Assembly (NCBI GenBank): GCA_021800275.1
Contig: JAJYZB010000009.1
Span: 1 to 64,000 of the forward strand
Reading direction: 5' to 3'
Length of the DNA stretch: 64,000 nt
Source of the DNA: a bacterium
GTDB taxonomy: Bacteria; Vulcanimicrobiota; JABDET01
The notes below the pieces were generated by a model. It had not been told where the DNA came from. It did not search any database and worked only from the letters and a program-made list of their open reading frames with translations. Of the stretch, positions 42,909-52,310 are shown in pieces (position 1 is the stretch's first letter; each line of letters opens with the position of its first letter). The translations under genes were made by a program, and so were the position numbers.

Positions 42909-44126
42909 TCAGCCTGTCATGCTGAAATGTCCAATGAGTGAGTAAATGGGCATAAAAATTGAAATAAGCACAAATCCGACAATCATTCCCAGGACCGTAA
43001 TTAAAAGCGGTTCGAGAAGTTTAGTGAATTGAGTTAAAGCTAAATCGATTTCCATGTCGTAAAAATCGGAGACTTTTCTCAGCATTTTGGGAAGTTCACC
43101 TGTTTGTTCTCCTACTTGCAGCATGCTGATAGCGAGCGGGGGAAAGATTTTTGATTCTTCCAGAGGCGCAGAAATAGTGCTGCCATAATTAACTGCATGT
43201 CTAACTTGATGCACAACCTCATTCATCACATCATTTCCTGTTACACCGCCAACAATTTCAAGAGACTGCATCATAGGAATTCCTGACGCAGCCAGTGTTG
43301 CAAGTGTTCTGCAAAAACGTGACGCTGCTACTTTTTTATTCAAGTCGCCAAAAATAGGCATGAATAAAAGCCACTGATGGTAGTGTCTCCTCCCTACCGC
43401 AGTTCGCAAATACTGCCACAGTAAGAAGGCAAGCGTTCCCATAATTCCTGCGGATAAAAGGATGAATAATGGATTTTTAGCGAACATAACCAAAAAAATT
43501 AAAATTTGTGTTGGCAGAGGTGTTGCCACATGAAACCCGCGAAATAGGCGAGTGAATCTGGGTAAAATATAAATGACCAGAAAAAATGCGACCAGAATAC
43601 AGAAGCTAAAAACAACCAGCGGATAGGCAAGAGCAGCTTTTAAGCGTTTTCTGATGAAAGTGTCTTTTTCAAGATAGTCTGCCATTTTTTGCAGAATATT
43701 AACAAGTTCTCCTGATAATTCTCCGGCTTTTATCATTTCTAAATAAATCGTGTTAAAGACGTCAGGATAACGAGCCAGCGCCTGGGATAGGGAGCTCCCA
43801 GCTTTTACATGTTCTCTGACAAGAAGGATGATATCTTCAAGTCTTCGATTGTCTCCTTTGCGGCTGAGTAAATCCAGGCAGCGCATGATCGGAAGCCCTG
43901 CTTCTATCATAGCCGCAAATTCCCTCGTAAAAATGGCAATACTATCTAGATTAACTTTTTTGAGTCTGTGAAAAAAAAGAAGGAATTTAGTCTGTTCCTG
44001 AATTTTTTTTATTTCATACCGGTACTGTTTTAAGGAATCAAGAGCCTGAATTTTAGTTTTCGCTTCGACAAGTCCTCTGACTGCTCTTCCCTCATCATTG
44101 ACTGCATCGTAAACGTAAGTAGGCAT
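42909..44126 (-). CDS. pilC: type IV pilus inner-membrane platform protein PilC (copy 1)
   Basis: 405 residues, same architecture as the downstream copy: YVYDAVNDEGRAVRGLVEAKT, FTREFAAMIEAGLPIMRCLDLL, first membrane pair LAYPLVVFSFCILVAFFLVIYILP, ASRFCRTLATLAASGIPMMQSLEIV, and the end GFVLISIFMPIYSLIGHF. The two proteins are clearly related but well diverged, so this is an old duplication. It follows pilT by 25 bases. The pair may form a heteromer or serve two different pilus or secretion machines. Confidence 0.95.
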   Translation of the reverse strand: MPTYVYDAVNDEGRAVRGLVEAKTKIQALDSLKQYRYEIKKIQEQTKFLLFFHRLKKVNLDSIAIFTREFAAMIEAGLPIMRCLDLLSRKGDNRRLEDIILLVREHVKAGSSLSQALARYPDVFNTIYLEMIKAGELSGELVNILQKMADYLEKDTFIRKRLKAALAYPLVVFSFCILVAFFLVIYILPRFTRLFRGFHVATPLPTQILIFLVMFAKNPLFILLSAGIMGTLAFLLWQYLRTAVGRRHYHQWLLFMPIFGDLNKKVAASRFCRTLATLAASGIPMMQSLEIVGGVTGNDVMNEVVHQVRHAVNYGSTISAPLEESKIFPPLAISMLQVGEQTGELPKMLRKVSDFYDMEIDLALTQFTKLLEPLLITVLGMIVGFVLISIFMPIYSLIGHFSMTG

Positions 44127-44151
44127 CCTGGAATATCCATTTGCGGGTTAA

Positions 44152-45237
44152 TTAATTTGTTTCTTCGATATGGCGGCGAAGCTCATCAGGATGAGCGGTT
44201 CTAGCCATAGCTTCTTCGGCAGAAATTTGTTTGCTTCGATAGAGATCCAGCAGGCTTTGATCCATAGTGAACATGCCAAATTTAGACCCTGTTTGCAGAT
44301 GAGAGTAAATTTGATGTGTTTTACCATCGCGGATTAGACTTCGGACTGCTGGAGTAGCAAGCAGAACTTCTGTGGCAGGTGTTCTACCAATGCCGCTGGC
44401 ATGAGGGATTAACTGCATGGAGATAATAGCTTCTAAAACACTTGCCAATTGAATTCTAACTTGCTGCTGTTGATGGGGGGGAAAGACATCAATCACTCGA
44501 TCTATGGTTTGAGCTGCATCAACGGTATGCAGTGTGGATAGAACCAGATGTCCTGTTTCTGCCGCTGTTAAAGTTGCAGCAATGGTTTCTGGATCTCGCA
44601 TTTCTCCCACCATAATGACGTTTGGATCTTCACGCAGAACTGAACGTAAAGCGATTGACCAGGACTGCGCATCCTGTCCAATTTCTCTCTGGTTGATCAT
44701 TGATTTTTTATGTCCATGAACATATTCGATGGGGTCCTCAATGGTTATAATATGACACTGCCGCTCAGAATTGATGGCATCTATCATGCAGGCTAAAGTG
44801 GTGGATTTTCCCACGCCAGTAGCTCCAGTTACAAGGATTAAACCATAGGGGCGTCTAATGATTTCATCGAGAATTTGCGGTAGATTAAGCTCTTCTCGGG
44901 ATTGAATGGTATGGGGAACATGCCTGAAAGCTGCTCCATAAGCCCCTCTTTGTTTAAAAACATTGACCCTAAATCTTCCGTAACCTTTGACCCCATGGGA
45001 ACAGTCAAGATCCCAGAATTTTTCCAGTTTTTCTTTTTGTTTGTCATTGAGAATTCCATAAATCAATCTTTTCGTGTCTTCTGCTGTCAATCTGGGAAAT
45101 TCGGTTGGGGTCAGTTTCCCATCAATTCGGAGCATGGGAGGAAGTCCTACAGCCAGATGAAGATCAGATGCACCTCTTTCAACTGTTAATTTTAAAAGTT
45201 CGTCCATTCCAAGTCTAAGAGGTTCTGTTAACATCAT
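44152..45237 (-). CDS. pilT: pilus retraction ATPase PilT
   Basis: 361 residues, hexameric ATPase that depolymerises the pilus for twitching. All motifs are intact: Walker A TGATGVGKSTT, Asp box ITIEDPIEYVHGHKKS, Walker B VIMVGEMRDPETI, His box GHLVLSTLHTVDAAQTIDR. The C-terminal region AVRSLIRDGKTHQIY corresponds to the retraction-specific AIRNLIRE motif. It begins four bases after the pilB stop. Intact motifs contrast with the degenerate paralogue at 31-32 kb. Confidence 0.96.
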   Translation of the reverse strand: MMLTEPLRLGMDELLKLTVERGASDLHLAVGLPPMLRIDGKLTPTEFPRLTAEDTKRLIYGILNDKQKEKLEKFWDLDCSHGVKGYGRFRVNVFKQRGAYGAAFRHVPHTIQSREELNLPQILDEIIRRPYGLILVTGATGVGKSTTLACMIDAINSERQCHIITIEDPIEYVHGHKKSMINQREIGQDAQSWSIALRSVLREDPNVIMVGEMRDPETIAATLTAAETGHLVLSTLHTVDAAQTIDRVIDVFPPHQQQQVRIQLASVLEAIISMQLIPHASGIGRTPATEVLLATPAVRSLIRDGKTHQIYSHLQTGSKFGMFTMDQSLLDLYRSKQISAEEAMARTAHPDELRRHIEETN

Positions 45238-45240
45238 TGA

Positions 45241-46971
45241 CTATTCTCCTTCCATGTAAATAACTCTTAAAGTTTCTTCAATACTGGTGATTCCGTCCAG
45301 AACTTTGCGAATCCCATCATCCTGCAAAGTCCTCATCCCTTCTTCCAAAGCCGATTTTTTAATCTCAGTGGATGAAGCCTTTTGCAGAGTTAATCCTCTA
45401 ATTCGATCCGTCAGCATCATAAGTTCATGGATACCTGTTCTTCCTTTATAGCCTGTTTGTTTGCAAGCATCGCAGCCTCTTCCTTTATAGAAGTTTATTT
45501 CTTCCCCAGCATACATTCCTAATCCAAATTTGCGCACAGCTTCTTGGGGAGGACTGTAAGGCTCTTTGCAGTTTGGACAAATCAATCGAGCCAGTCTTTG
45601 AGCCTCGACTCCAATTAAAGCTGATGCAATAAGAAAGGGTTCAATTCCCATGTCAATGAGGCGGTTAACTGCTGATGGAGCGTCATTGGTGTGCAGGGTT
45701 GAAAGCACTAGGTGCCCTGTTAAAGCGGCTTCTATGGCGATTCGCGCTGTTTCAGCGTCTCGGATTTCTCCTACCATGATGATGTCAGGGTCTTGACGCA
45801 GAAATGATCTTAAAGCATTTGCAAAGGTAAGTCCTGCTTTTTCATTGACTTGAACCTGGTTAATTCCTGGAAGCTGATATTCAACAGGATCTTCGATTGT
45901 GATAATGTTCTGCACGCCGGTATTGATTTTATTCAAACAAGAATAAAGAGTCGTGGATTTTCCTGATCCCGTAGGTCCTGTCACAAGAATCATTCCATAG
46001 GGTTTACAGATCATGGCTTCTAATTTTTCTTTGATGTCCGGATAAATGCCCAGTTTATCCAGTCCCAGCATGACTGAACTTTTGTCTAGAATACGTAAAA
46101 CAGCTTTTTCCCCATGAACTGTAGGAATCGTTGAAACACGAAGGTCGAACTCTTTATTATCGTGTTTTAAGTGAATCTTTCCATCTTGAGGAATTCTCCT
46201 TTCAGCAATATCCATACTGGCCATAATTTTCACACGAGAGATCATGGGGGCTTGAATATGTTTAGGCGGGTTCATCACATCATGAAGAACTCCGTCAATT
46301 CTGTATCTTACACGGACCTGTTTAGTGTCAGGTTCTACATGAATATCTGATGCTTTCTCATTGATGGCTTGAGAAATAATGAGATTTACGACTTTAACAA
46401 TGGGAGCTTCATCAACCAGTTCTTTTAATTTGTCAACTGAAATTTCTTCTTCTTCCTGGATCGCTTCTAACGCAGAACCTGTGTCTGACGCTTCGAGTGT
46501 TTTTACGGTTTCTTCGACCTCTGCAAGTTCAGTCACTCCGAAATTGCGGTCAATAACTTTAGTTATTCCCGCTTCTGTTGCGATCATGGGTTGAATGTCA
46601 AATCCCGTGATCAATCGAATGTCATCAATGGCAAGAACGTTTAAGGGGTCAGCCATGGCGACCGAGAGTTTGCTGCCTATTTGTCCAACAGGTACTACCT
46701 TGTATCGTCTGGCAAGGTGTTCTGGAATAGTTTTGATCATCTCAGGATCGATTTCTTGGTTATCTAGATCCACAAAAGCAACACCCATCTGTTTTCCCAT
46801 GACTTCAGTAATGTCTTTTTCAGTAAGGAAGTTGAGTTGAATCAGGACTTTTTCAAGTTTTTCGCCAGTTTTTTTCTGCTGATCAATCGCTTTCTGGAGT
46901 TGGCGTTCTGTGATCAGCTTTTCTTCAATCAGAAGTTCTGACATATCTTGTTTAGATGATTTAGTTACCAT
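45241..46971 (-). CDS. pilB: pilus extension ATPase PilB (GspE family)
   Basis: 576 residues. The N-terminal GspE-II domain (LLIEEKLITERQLQKAIDQQ, MGVAFVDLDNQEIDPEMIKTIP) is followed by the ATPase core with Walker A LVTGPTGSGKSTT, Asp box IITIEDPVEYQLPG, Walker B IIMVGEIRDAETA, His box GHLVLSTLHTNDAPSA. A four-Cys zinc site is present (ICPNCKEPY, GCDACKQTGYKGRTG). It is first in pilB-pilT-pilC-pilC and driven by the near-consensus promoter upstream. Pilins and pilM-Q are not in the window. Confidence 0.97.
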   Translation of the reverse strand: MVTKSSKQDMSELLIEEKLITERQLQKAIDQQKKTGEKLEKVLIQLNFLTEKDITEVMGKQMGVAFVDLDNQEIDPEMIKTIPEHLARRYKVVPVGQIGSKLSVAMADPLNVLAIDDIRLITGFDIQPMIATEAGITKVIDRNFGVTELAEVEETVKTLEASDTGSALEAIQEEEEISVDKLKELVDEAPIVKVVNLIISQAINEKASDIHVEPDTKQVRVRYRIDGVLHDVMNPPKHIQAPMISRVKIMASMDIAERRIPQDGKIHLKHDNKEFDLRVSTIPTVHGEKAVLRILDKSSVMLGLDKLGIYPDIKEKLEAMICKPYGMILVTGPTGSGKSTTLYSCLNKINTGVQNIITIEDPVEYQLPGINQVQVNEKAGLTFANALRSFLRQDPDIIMVGEIRDAETARIAIEAALTGHLVLSTLHTNDAPSAVNRLIDMGIEPFLIASALIGVEAQRLARLICPNCKEPYSPPQEAVRKFGLGMYAGEEINFYKGRGCDACKQTGYKGRTGIHELMMLTDRIRGLTLQKASSTEIKKSALEEGMRTLQDDGIRKVLDGITSIEETLRVIYMEGE

Positions 46972-47021
46972 AACGCTGTTCTTCCTCCGTTGAATTGGAA
47001 TGGCTAAAAACCAATGATTTT

Positions 47022-47049
47022 ATTATATCATACCTTGTTTTAATGTCAA
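47022..47049 (-). promoter_or_regulatory. near-consensus sigma-70 promoter of the pilBTCC operon
   Basis: On the minus strand: TTGACA, a 16-base spacer, TATAAT, with TGA before the -10 (extended -10). It overlaps the last bases of the upstream TPR gene and gives a leader of about 45 bases before pilB. This is the best promoter match I see in the window. Confidence 0.85.
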
Positions 47050-48155
47050 GATTCTCCTTTTTTCATCGTTTTTGCGCTTTGAGAGTATTCTCTGGCTTTT
47101 ATAGAATTTCCTGATTTTTTATAAAATTCGGACAGCAGATTGAGTAGAACGGCAGAAGAATTTGATTCTTTTTCTAGTTCCATCAGGAATGGTTTTACCT
47201 CTTCCAAAAAGCCAAGCTGCACCCCCAAAATTCCTAATTGCAGTTTGATTTCTAAATTTTTTGGGAAAGTAGCAGCTCCTTTTTTCAATAAATTGTAAGC
47301 GATCTTTTTTTTATCTCCCACAGATAGAGCTTTTGAGAGAAGAAGGTAGCTGTCCTGGTCCGATGGGTCCAAATCCAGAGCCTCATAAAAATACTGAGCT
47401 GCGTCATCGTACCTTGATAGATAGAGAGAGATTTTTCCCACCAGGCGATAAAGTGGAGAAAAATCTGGAAATAAGTTGATCGCCCCTTGAAACATTTCAA
47501 GAGATTCAGATGTTTTGAGTTCATGGAGGTAAAGATATCCTGCAGTAAGATAATCGCCAACTGTTCTGAGATTTAGTTTTTCTTGGGTTAAGAGGGTTTT
47601 CAGGTGATGCTGTGTTTTTTTTAAGTAATCCGCATGTTTCTCTTTTGTCGGTGATAGGGGTGCTCTTCCATAAGTAGTTACGTATTCCTGCACATATTTC
47701 TGATGGGCATTCCAGACTTCTGATAGACTTCCAGGTTCCCAACGAATTTTACTTTCTCCTGGGAAAAAATGAATTGAGCTTTCCCTTCCACCGTAAGCTG
47801 TTACAATATAACCTTTTGGAAATTCCGAGATGAAAAGGATTAAAATATTTCCTGTCGGAAAAATGGTCAGATCCGAATAAGATGGAAATTTTTCATGAAA
47901 GAAGTTCCAACAGGAAGATGGCCAGAGTTTAAATTGCTCTCTTGTGAGCTGCTGCCTTAACGAGAATCCAAGCTTTTCAAGTTCTTCACGAAAATGCTTT
48001 AAATCTTCCTCTGAAATGACAGGAGCAGGCAGAGGAAATTGAAGGGATCCAAGTTTGCGGCGCTGTGATTTTTTCTGCAGAAAAATGATGGTTAAATAAA
48101 CAAGGAGCCATAAGATGAAAAAAGTCCCGGCCGCGGCAAGAATTTTAATAACCAC
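47046..48155 (-). CDS. membrane-anchored TPR protein
   Basis: 369 residues: an N-terminal membrane helix (ILAAAGTFFILWLLVYLTIIFLQ), an unassigned globular middle (FKLWPSSCWNFFHEKFPSYSDLTIFPTGNILILF), and TPR repeats from about residue 190 (FQGAINLFPDFSPLYRLVGKISLYLSRYDDAAQYFYEALDLDPSDQDSY). It lies just upstream of the pilus operon in the same direction but is separated from it by a strong promoter. TPR proteins often assemble pilus or envelope complexes; that link is inference. Confidence 0.8.
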   Translation of the reverse strand: MVIKILAAAGTFFILWLLVYLTIIFLQKKSQRRKLGSLQFPLPAPVISEEDLKHFREELEKLGFSLRQQLTREQFKLWPSSCWNFFHEKFPSYSDLTIFPTGNILILFISEFPKGYIVTAYGGRESSIHFFPGESKIRWEPGSLSEVWNAHQKYVQEYVTTYGRAPLSPTKEKHADYLKKTQHHLKTLLTQEKLNLRTVGDYLTAGYLYLHELKTSESLEMFQGAINLFPDFSPLYRLVGKISLYLSRYDDAAQYFYEALDLDPSDQDSYLLLSKALSVGDKKKIAYNLLKKGAATFPKNLEIKLQLGILGVQLGFLEEVKPFLMELEKESNSSAVLLNLLSEFYKKSGNSIKAREYSQSAKTMKKGES

Positions 48156-48344
48156 AATACGGATTTTGGGCAGAGTTTTTCTTTAATCCTTCTCTGTCTT
48201 GTTTTTTATTGAAAATAAACGAAAGACATGGATGTAAATTTGCAGGTGGTGTAAGTGCAGTGAGGAGCTCTATTATATGGAGATTTCAACTATTTAATCC
48301 TGCAGTAAAGGAAACTTTCAGGTCTTATTCGAAAAATATAAGCC

Positions 48345-49352
48345 ATGGTGACCATTGCTTTGGATGCAATGGGAGGGGATTACGCCCCTTCTGAAATTGT
48401 TAGAGGCGCTCTTGAAGCGTGCCATCAGGATCAAGCCCTGCATGTTGTTCTTGTGGGGGATGAAAAAAAGATTAAAAGAGACATTAGAAGGCCGGTTTCT
48501 AACCTTTCCATTTTTCATACAGATGAAGTCGTTGAGATGCATGAATCTCCTTCCCATGCCTTAAAAAAGAAAAAGAAAGCTTCCATTGTGCTGGCAGCCA
48601 CTCTGGTGAAAAATGGAGAAGCTCAGGCAGTTTTGTCAGCGGGAAATACAGGCGCCATTTTAGAAACATCTGTTTTGACTCTTGGAAGACTAAAAGGAAT
48701 CAGAAGGCCCGCTATAGCAACTTCCTGGCCTACTCATAGAGGAGTAGCTCTGCTCCTGGATTCGGGAGCAAATGCAAATAATAAGCCTGAGCATCTCGTT
48801 CAGTTTGCCTTAATGGGTTCTTTATTTGTGGAAAAAATTCGCGGGATCATGCGCCCTGCTGTTGGATTGGTGAATATTGGAGAAGAATCAAATAAAGGAC
48901 CCTTAGAGATTCAGGAGGCATTCCAGATGCTGCAGAGGTCAAAATTGAATTTTGTGGGTAATATTGAAACAACAGGGTTTCTGGCAGGGGAAGTGGATGT
49001 TGCGGTTTGTGATGGTTTTGTCGGGAATATGGTTTTAAAAACAGCGGAAGCTGTTTCGGAATTCCTTTTTGATGTGATTAAAAAAGAACTGCGTCGGAGG
49101 TTTCACACAAAGGTTCTGTCAGGTTTTTTAAAGCCAACGTTCCGTTCTATTGGAAAAAGGATTGATTATACAGAATATGGAGCTGCTCCTTTTTTAGGAG
49201 TGAATGGGATTTGTTTGAAAAGTCACGGCAAATCCAAAGCTAAAGCGATTAAAAATGCAATTTTAACTGCCTGTCAGATGGTTGAAATAAGAATTCTTGA
49301 TGAAATGAGCAGTCTTGCTGAAGAAGTTAAAGAAGAAGTTAAAATTGAATGA
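48345..49352 (+). CDS. plsX: phosphate acyltransferase PlsX
   Basis: Converts acyl-ACP to acyl-phosphate for phosphatidic acid synthesis. 335 residues: ALDAMGGDYAPSEIVRGAL, AVLSAGNTGAILETSVLTLGRLKGIRRPAI, LLLDSGANANNKPEHLVQFALMG, VGLVNIGEESNKG and YGAAPFLGVNGICLKSHGKS. The usual yceD-rpmF pair upstream and fabH/fabD downstream are missing; recG follows with a four-base overlap. No clear Shine-Dalgarno site precedes the ATG. Confidence 0.96.
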   Translation: MVTIALDAMGGDYAPSEIVRGALEACHQDQALHVVLVGDEKKIKRDIRRPVSNLSIFHTDEVVEMHESPSHALKKKKKASIVLAATLVKNGEAQAVLSAGNTGAILETSVLTLGRLKGIRRPAIATSWPTHRGVALLLDSGANANNKPEHLVQFALMGSLFVEKIRGIMRPAVGLVNIGEESNKGPLEIQEAFQMLQRSKLNFVGNIETTGFLAGEVDVAVCDGFVGNMVLKTAEAVSEFLFDVIKKELRRRFHTKVLSGFLKPTFRSIGKRIDYTEYGAAPFLGVNGICLKSHGKSKAKAIKNAILTACQMVEIRILDEMSSLAEEVKEEVKIE

Positions 49353-51694
49353 TTCTGGAAGATTTGCTGCTTCCGCTGGAAAAAGAAATGAAAACAGGCT
49401 GCCTCGATTCCAGCGCTTTCGGTGGATTTCAGCGGTATTTTTTAGATTCACTTGAGCAGTGCAGATATGCTGATCAAGGGAAAGATAGAAGCACCGATAA
49501 AAATTTACTCTTTGAACTGAGAAAACTATTTCAAGACTATGCAGAACGTCCAAGACATGTCCGGAAGGAGCGCATCGAACAAGCCAAACAGTTAATTCAA
49601 CATTTGGAGAAAAAAAATGTGTTTTCAAAGAAGCTTGATCCCCTCGGATTTTCAGTTCAATACGAAAAAGGTGTTGGCCCTTATCTGGCGCAGAGATTTC
49701 AAAAACTCGAAATTAGCACAATTCGAGATTTATTAACTCATTTTCCGAAACGTTATGAAGATCGAAGGCAGTTCGCTGCAATTCGGGATGCCTCCTGGGG
49801 AACTATGCAGACCATCCGTGGAAAAATTGGCAAATCAAGCGTAGTAAGACCTAAAAGAGGACTTTCTATTACAAAAATTTTGATCAGTGATGGAACTGCT
49901 GCGGCTTATCTGGTCTGGTATAATCAACCCTACATGAGAACTTCTTTAAAGCCAGGATTAGAGATTATTGCCTATGGAAAATTAGAGAGAAAATTTAGGG
50001 AACTTCAGATGGTAAACCCTGAGGTAGAAGTTGCCGCAGCGGATCAAGAGACAACGATTCATACCAATCGAATCACACCGATTTATTCTTCAACTGAATC
50101 ACTTTCTCAGACAACCTTGAGGAAGATTATTTATCAAGCTCTTCAGAGGCACGAAAATGATTGGCATGAGATTCTTTCTGATGCCGTCAGGGAAGATTAT
50201 GGGTTAGTCGGGATTAGAGAAAGCATCAGTGAAATTCATTTTCCAGAGGAATGGGATAAGTTTAAAAAAGCCAGACGTAGATTTGTTTTTGAAGAGTTCT
50301 TCATTTTTCAGTTGTTTCTTGCTTTGAAAAAAAGAGGGGATGAAGCCCAAAAGGGGATTTCTTTTTCGATTGATGATAAGATTTTAAATGAGTTTCATGC
50401 TCAGCTTCCTTTTTCTTTAACAGGAGCGCAGAAAAGAGTCGCTTCTGAAGTTGTTGAGAATATGCGGGATTCTAAGCCCATGCATCGTTTAATTCAAGGA
50501 GATGTTGGTTCAGGAAAAACGGTTCTTGCCGCTTTTGCTGCTCTCTGCGCTGTTCGTTCAGGATATCAAGCTGCTTATATGGCTCCAACCGAAATTCTAG
50601 CTGAGCAGCACGCGGCAAATTTAATGAAACTTTTAGCCCCTTTTAAAATCCCTGTTTTTAAACTTTTAGGGGATCAGACGAAATCAGAACGGGATTATGT
50701 TCTTCGTTCTCTGCAGATTGGAACTGCCAGGTGTGTTGTTGGAACCCATGCCCTTGTCCAGGAAGATGTTTCCTTTCAAAATTTAGGAATCTGTATTATT
50801 GATGAGCAGCATAAATTCGGGGTGCTGCAGAGGACCGTGTTAAAAAAGAAAGGGAATAATCCAGATGTACTCGTTATGACAGCGACTCCGATTCCGAGGA
50901 CTCTAGCCATGACCTTGTATGGAGATCTGGACGTTTCTGTTTTAGATGAAATGCCGCCTGGACGAAAACCAGTTAAAACCAAGTGGGTATCCTTAGAGCA
51001 AGAGCAGAAAGTTTGGGATTTTGTTCGAAAAGAAGTGAGCCGTGGAAATCAAGTATTTATTGTCTGTCCTTTGATTGAAGAATCTGAAAAATTAAGTTTG
51101 TCTTCCGCGGTAAAGGAATTAGAGCGGTTGAAACATCAGGTTTTTTCAGATATTTCTGTTGGGCTTTTACATGGTAGAATGAAATCTGAAGAAAAAGATC
51201 AAATCATGGGACAGTTTAGAGAAAAAAAGCTGGCTATTTTAATAGCAACAACAGTGATTGAAGTAGGAGTGGATATTCCTGATGCCACTGTTATTGTTAT
51301 CGAAAACGCGGAAAGATTTGGACTAAGTCAGCTCCATCAGTTAAGAGGAAGAGTGGGTAGAAGTCAGCAGCAGGCATACTGCGCTCTTCTGGCAGATGTC
51401 AGAGGAGAAGAGGTTAGAGAAAGGCTTGAAATTTTTTGTCAATCTCAAGATGGCTTTGCGATTGCTGAAGCCGATTTAAAACTCCGTGGGCCTGGAGAAT
51501 TTTTTGGAACTAGGCAGCATGGAATCCCTGATTTTAAGATGGCTGATTTGATTCGGGATAGTTCTATTTTAGAAGAAACCAGACAACTTGCTTTTAAAAT
51601 TGTTAGAGAAGATTCGAATTTAACAAAATCCGAGAACCGTCTGCTTCGAGAGGTTATTCAGGAGAAGTTTGGCGATAAAGTTGAATTGATATGA
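49349..51694 (+). CDS. recG: ATP-dependent DNA helicase RecG
   Basis: Branch-migrating helicase that remodels stalled forks. 781 residues: an N-terminal extension, wedge/OB domain (VQYEKGVGPYLAQRFQKLEI, LLTHFPKRYEDRR, LVWYNQPYM), Walker A RLIQGDVGSGKTVLAAF, DEQH-type Walker B CIIDEQHKFGV, MTATPIPRTLAMTLYGDLDVS, and helicase-C VIEVGVDIPDATVIVIENAERFGLSQLHQLRGRVGR. Overlaps plsX by ATGA. The recG-rsmD order is common in Gram-positive and related bacteria. Confidence 0.97.
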   Translation: MILEDLLLPLEKEMKTGCLDSSAFGGFQRYFLDSLEQCRYADQGKDRSTDKNLLFELRKLFQDYAERPRHVRKERIEQAKQLIQHLEKKNVFSKKLDPLGFSVQYEKGVGPYLAQRFQKLEISTIRDLLTHFPKRYEDRRQFAAIRDASWGTMQTIRGKIGKSSVVRPKRGLSITKILISDGTAAAYLVWYNQPYMRTSLKPGLEIIAYGKLERKFRELQMVNPEVEVAAADQETTIHTNRITPIYSSTESLSQTTLRKIIYQALQRHENDWHEILSDAVREDYGLVGIRESISEIHFPEEWDKFKKARRRFVFEEFFIFQLFLALKKRGDEAQKGISFSIDDKILNEFHAQLPFSLTGAQKRVASEVVENMRDSKPMHRLIQGDVGSGKTVLAAFAALCAVRSGYQAAYMAPTEILAEQHAANLMKLLAPFKIPVFKLLGDQTKSERDYVLRSLQIGTARCVVGTHALVQEDVSFQNLGICIIDEQHKFGVLQRTVLKKKGNNPDVLVMTATPIPRTLAMTLYGDLDVSVLDEMPPGRKPVKTKWVSLEQEQKVWDFVRKEVSRGNQVFIVCPLIEESEKLSLSSAVKELERLKHQVFSDISVGLLHGRMKSEEKDQIMGQFREKKLAILIATTVIEVGVDIPDATVIVIENAERFGLSQLHQLRGRVGRSQQQAYCALLADVRGEEVRERLEIFCQSQDGFAIAEADLKLRGPGEFFGTRQHGIPDFKMADLIRDSSILEETRQLAFKIVREDSNLTKSENRLLREVIQEKFGDKVELI

Positions 51695-51701
51695 AATTAA
51701 G

Positions 51702-52244
51702 ATGATTCGGATTACAGGGGGGGAATTCAGAGGGAGGAAGATAAAAAGCCCTCCCGGATATTTTTCTCGCCCAACAATTGACAGAGTGAGGAAAGCGCTG
51801 TTTGATATTTTGCAGAGTTCTATTCCTGGATCCTGTTTTTTGGATCTTTATTCAGGAGTTGGATTGGTTGGCATTGAAGCTTTGAGCAGAGGAGCAGCCA
51901 GGGTTATTTTTGTTGAAAAAGATGAAAGGCTTGTTTTTCTGCTGAAAGAAAACTTGAGTTTGCTGGGGGTTAAAGAAAAAGCTGTTGTTTTGAAAGGAGC
52001 CGTTAACTCTTTTCTCGGTCAGACTTTGAATTTTAACCCTGATATTATTTTTTTGGATCCTCCTTATGAAAGGGATGAAGTGAATAAATTTTTAGAGGGA
52101 CTGGGCTCTTTTAATTTAAAGCATGGTTTTTTAATAGCTGCGCAGCATTCTATAAAAGAGAAAGTTTTAGATCGTATAGAAGGGTTAATACGGGTAAAAC
52201 AGGAGCAGTATGGTGAAACTGCTCTTTCTTTTTTTAGGAGTTAG
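51702..52244 (+). CDS. rsmD: 16S rRNA (guanine966-N2)-methyltransferase
   Basis: 180 residues: RITGGEFRGRKIKSPPG at the N terminus, RPTIDRVRKALFDIL, SAM site FLDLYSGVGLVGIEALSRGA and catalytic motif IIFLDPPYERDE. Methylates the 30S subunit near the P site. Seven bases after recG. coaD, its usual next gene, is not here; the operon ends and dxs converges. Confidence 0.95.
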   Translation: MIRITGGEFRGRKIKSPPGYFSRPTIDRVRKALFDILQSSIPGSCFLDLYSGVGLVGIEALSRGAARVIFVEKDERLVFLLKENLSLLGVKEKAVVLKGAVNSFLGQTLNFNPDIIFLDPPYERDEVNKFLEGLGSFNLKHGFLIAAQHSIKEKVLDRIEGLIRVKQEQYGETALSFFRS

Positions 52245-52310
52245 AATAAGTCTGCAGGGCTGCTTCCAATGCACGTGCAACTCAGTTCACTTGAAAAATA
52301 GCGTTTAATC

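Noticed and set aside
49263-49628. Minus-strand 121-aa ORF over plsX/recG
   Set aside because: Shadow of two well-supported genes on the other strand.
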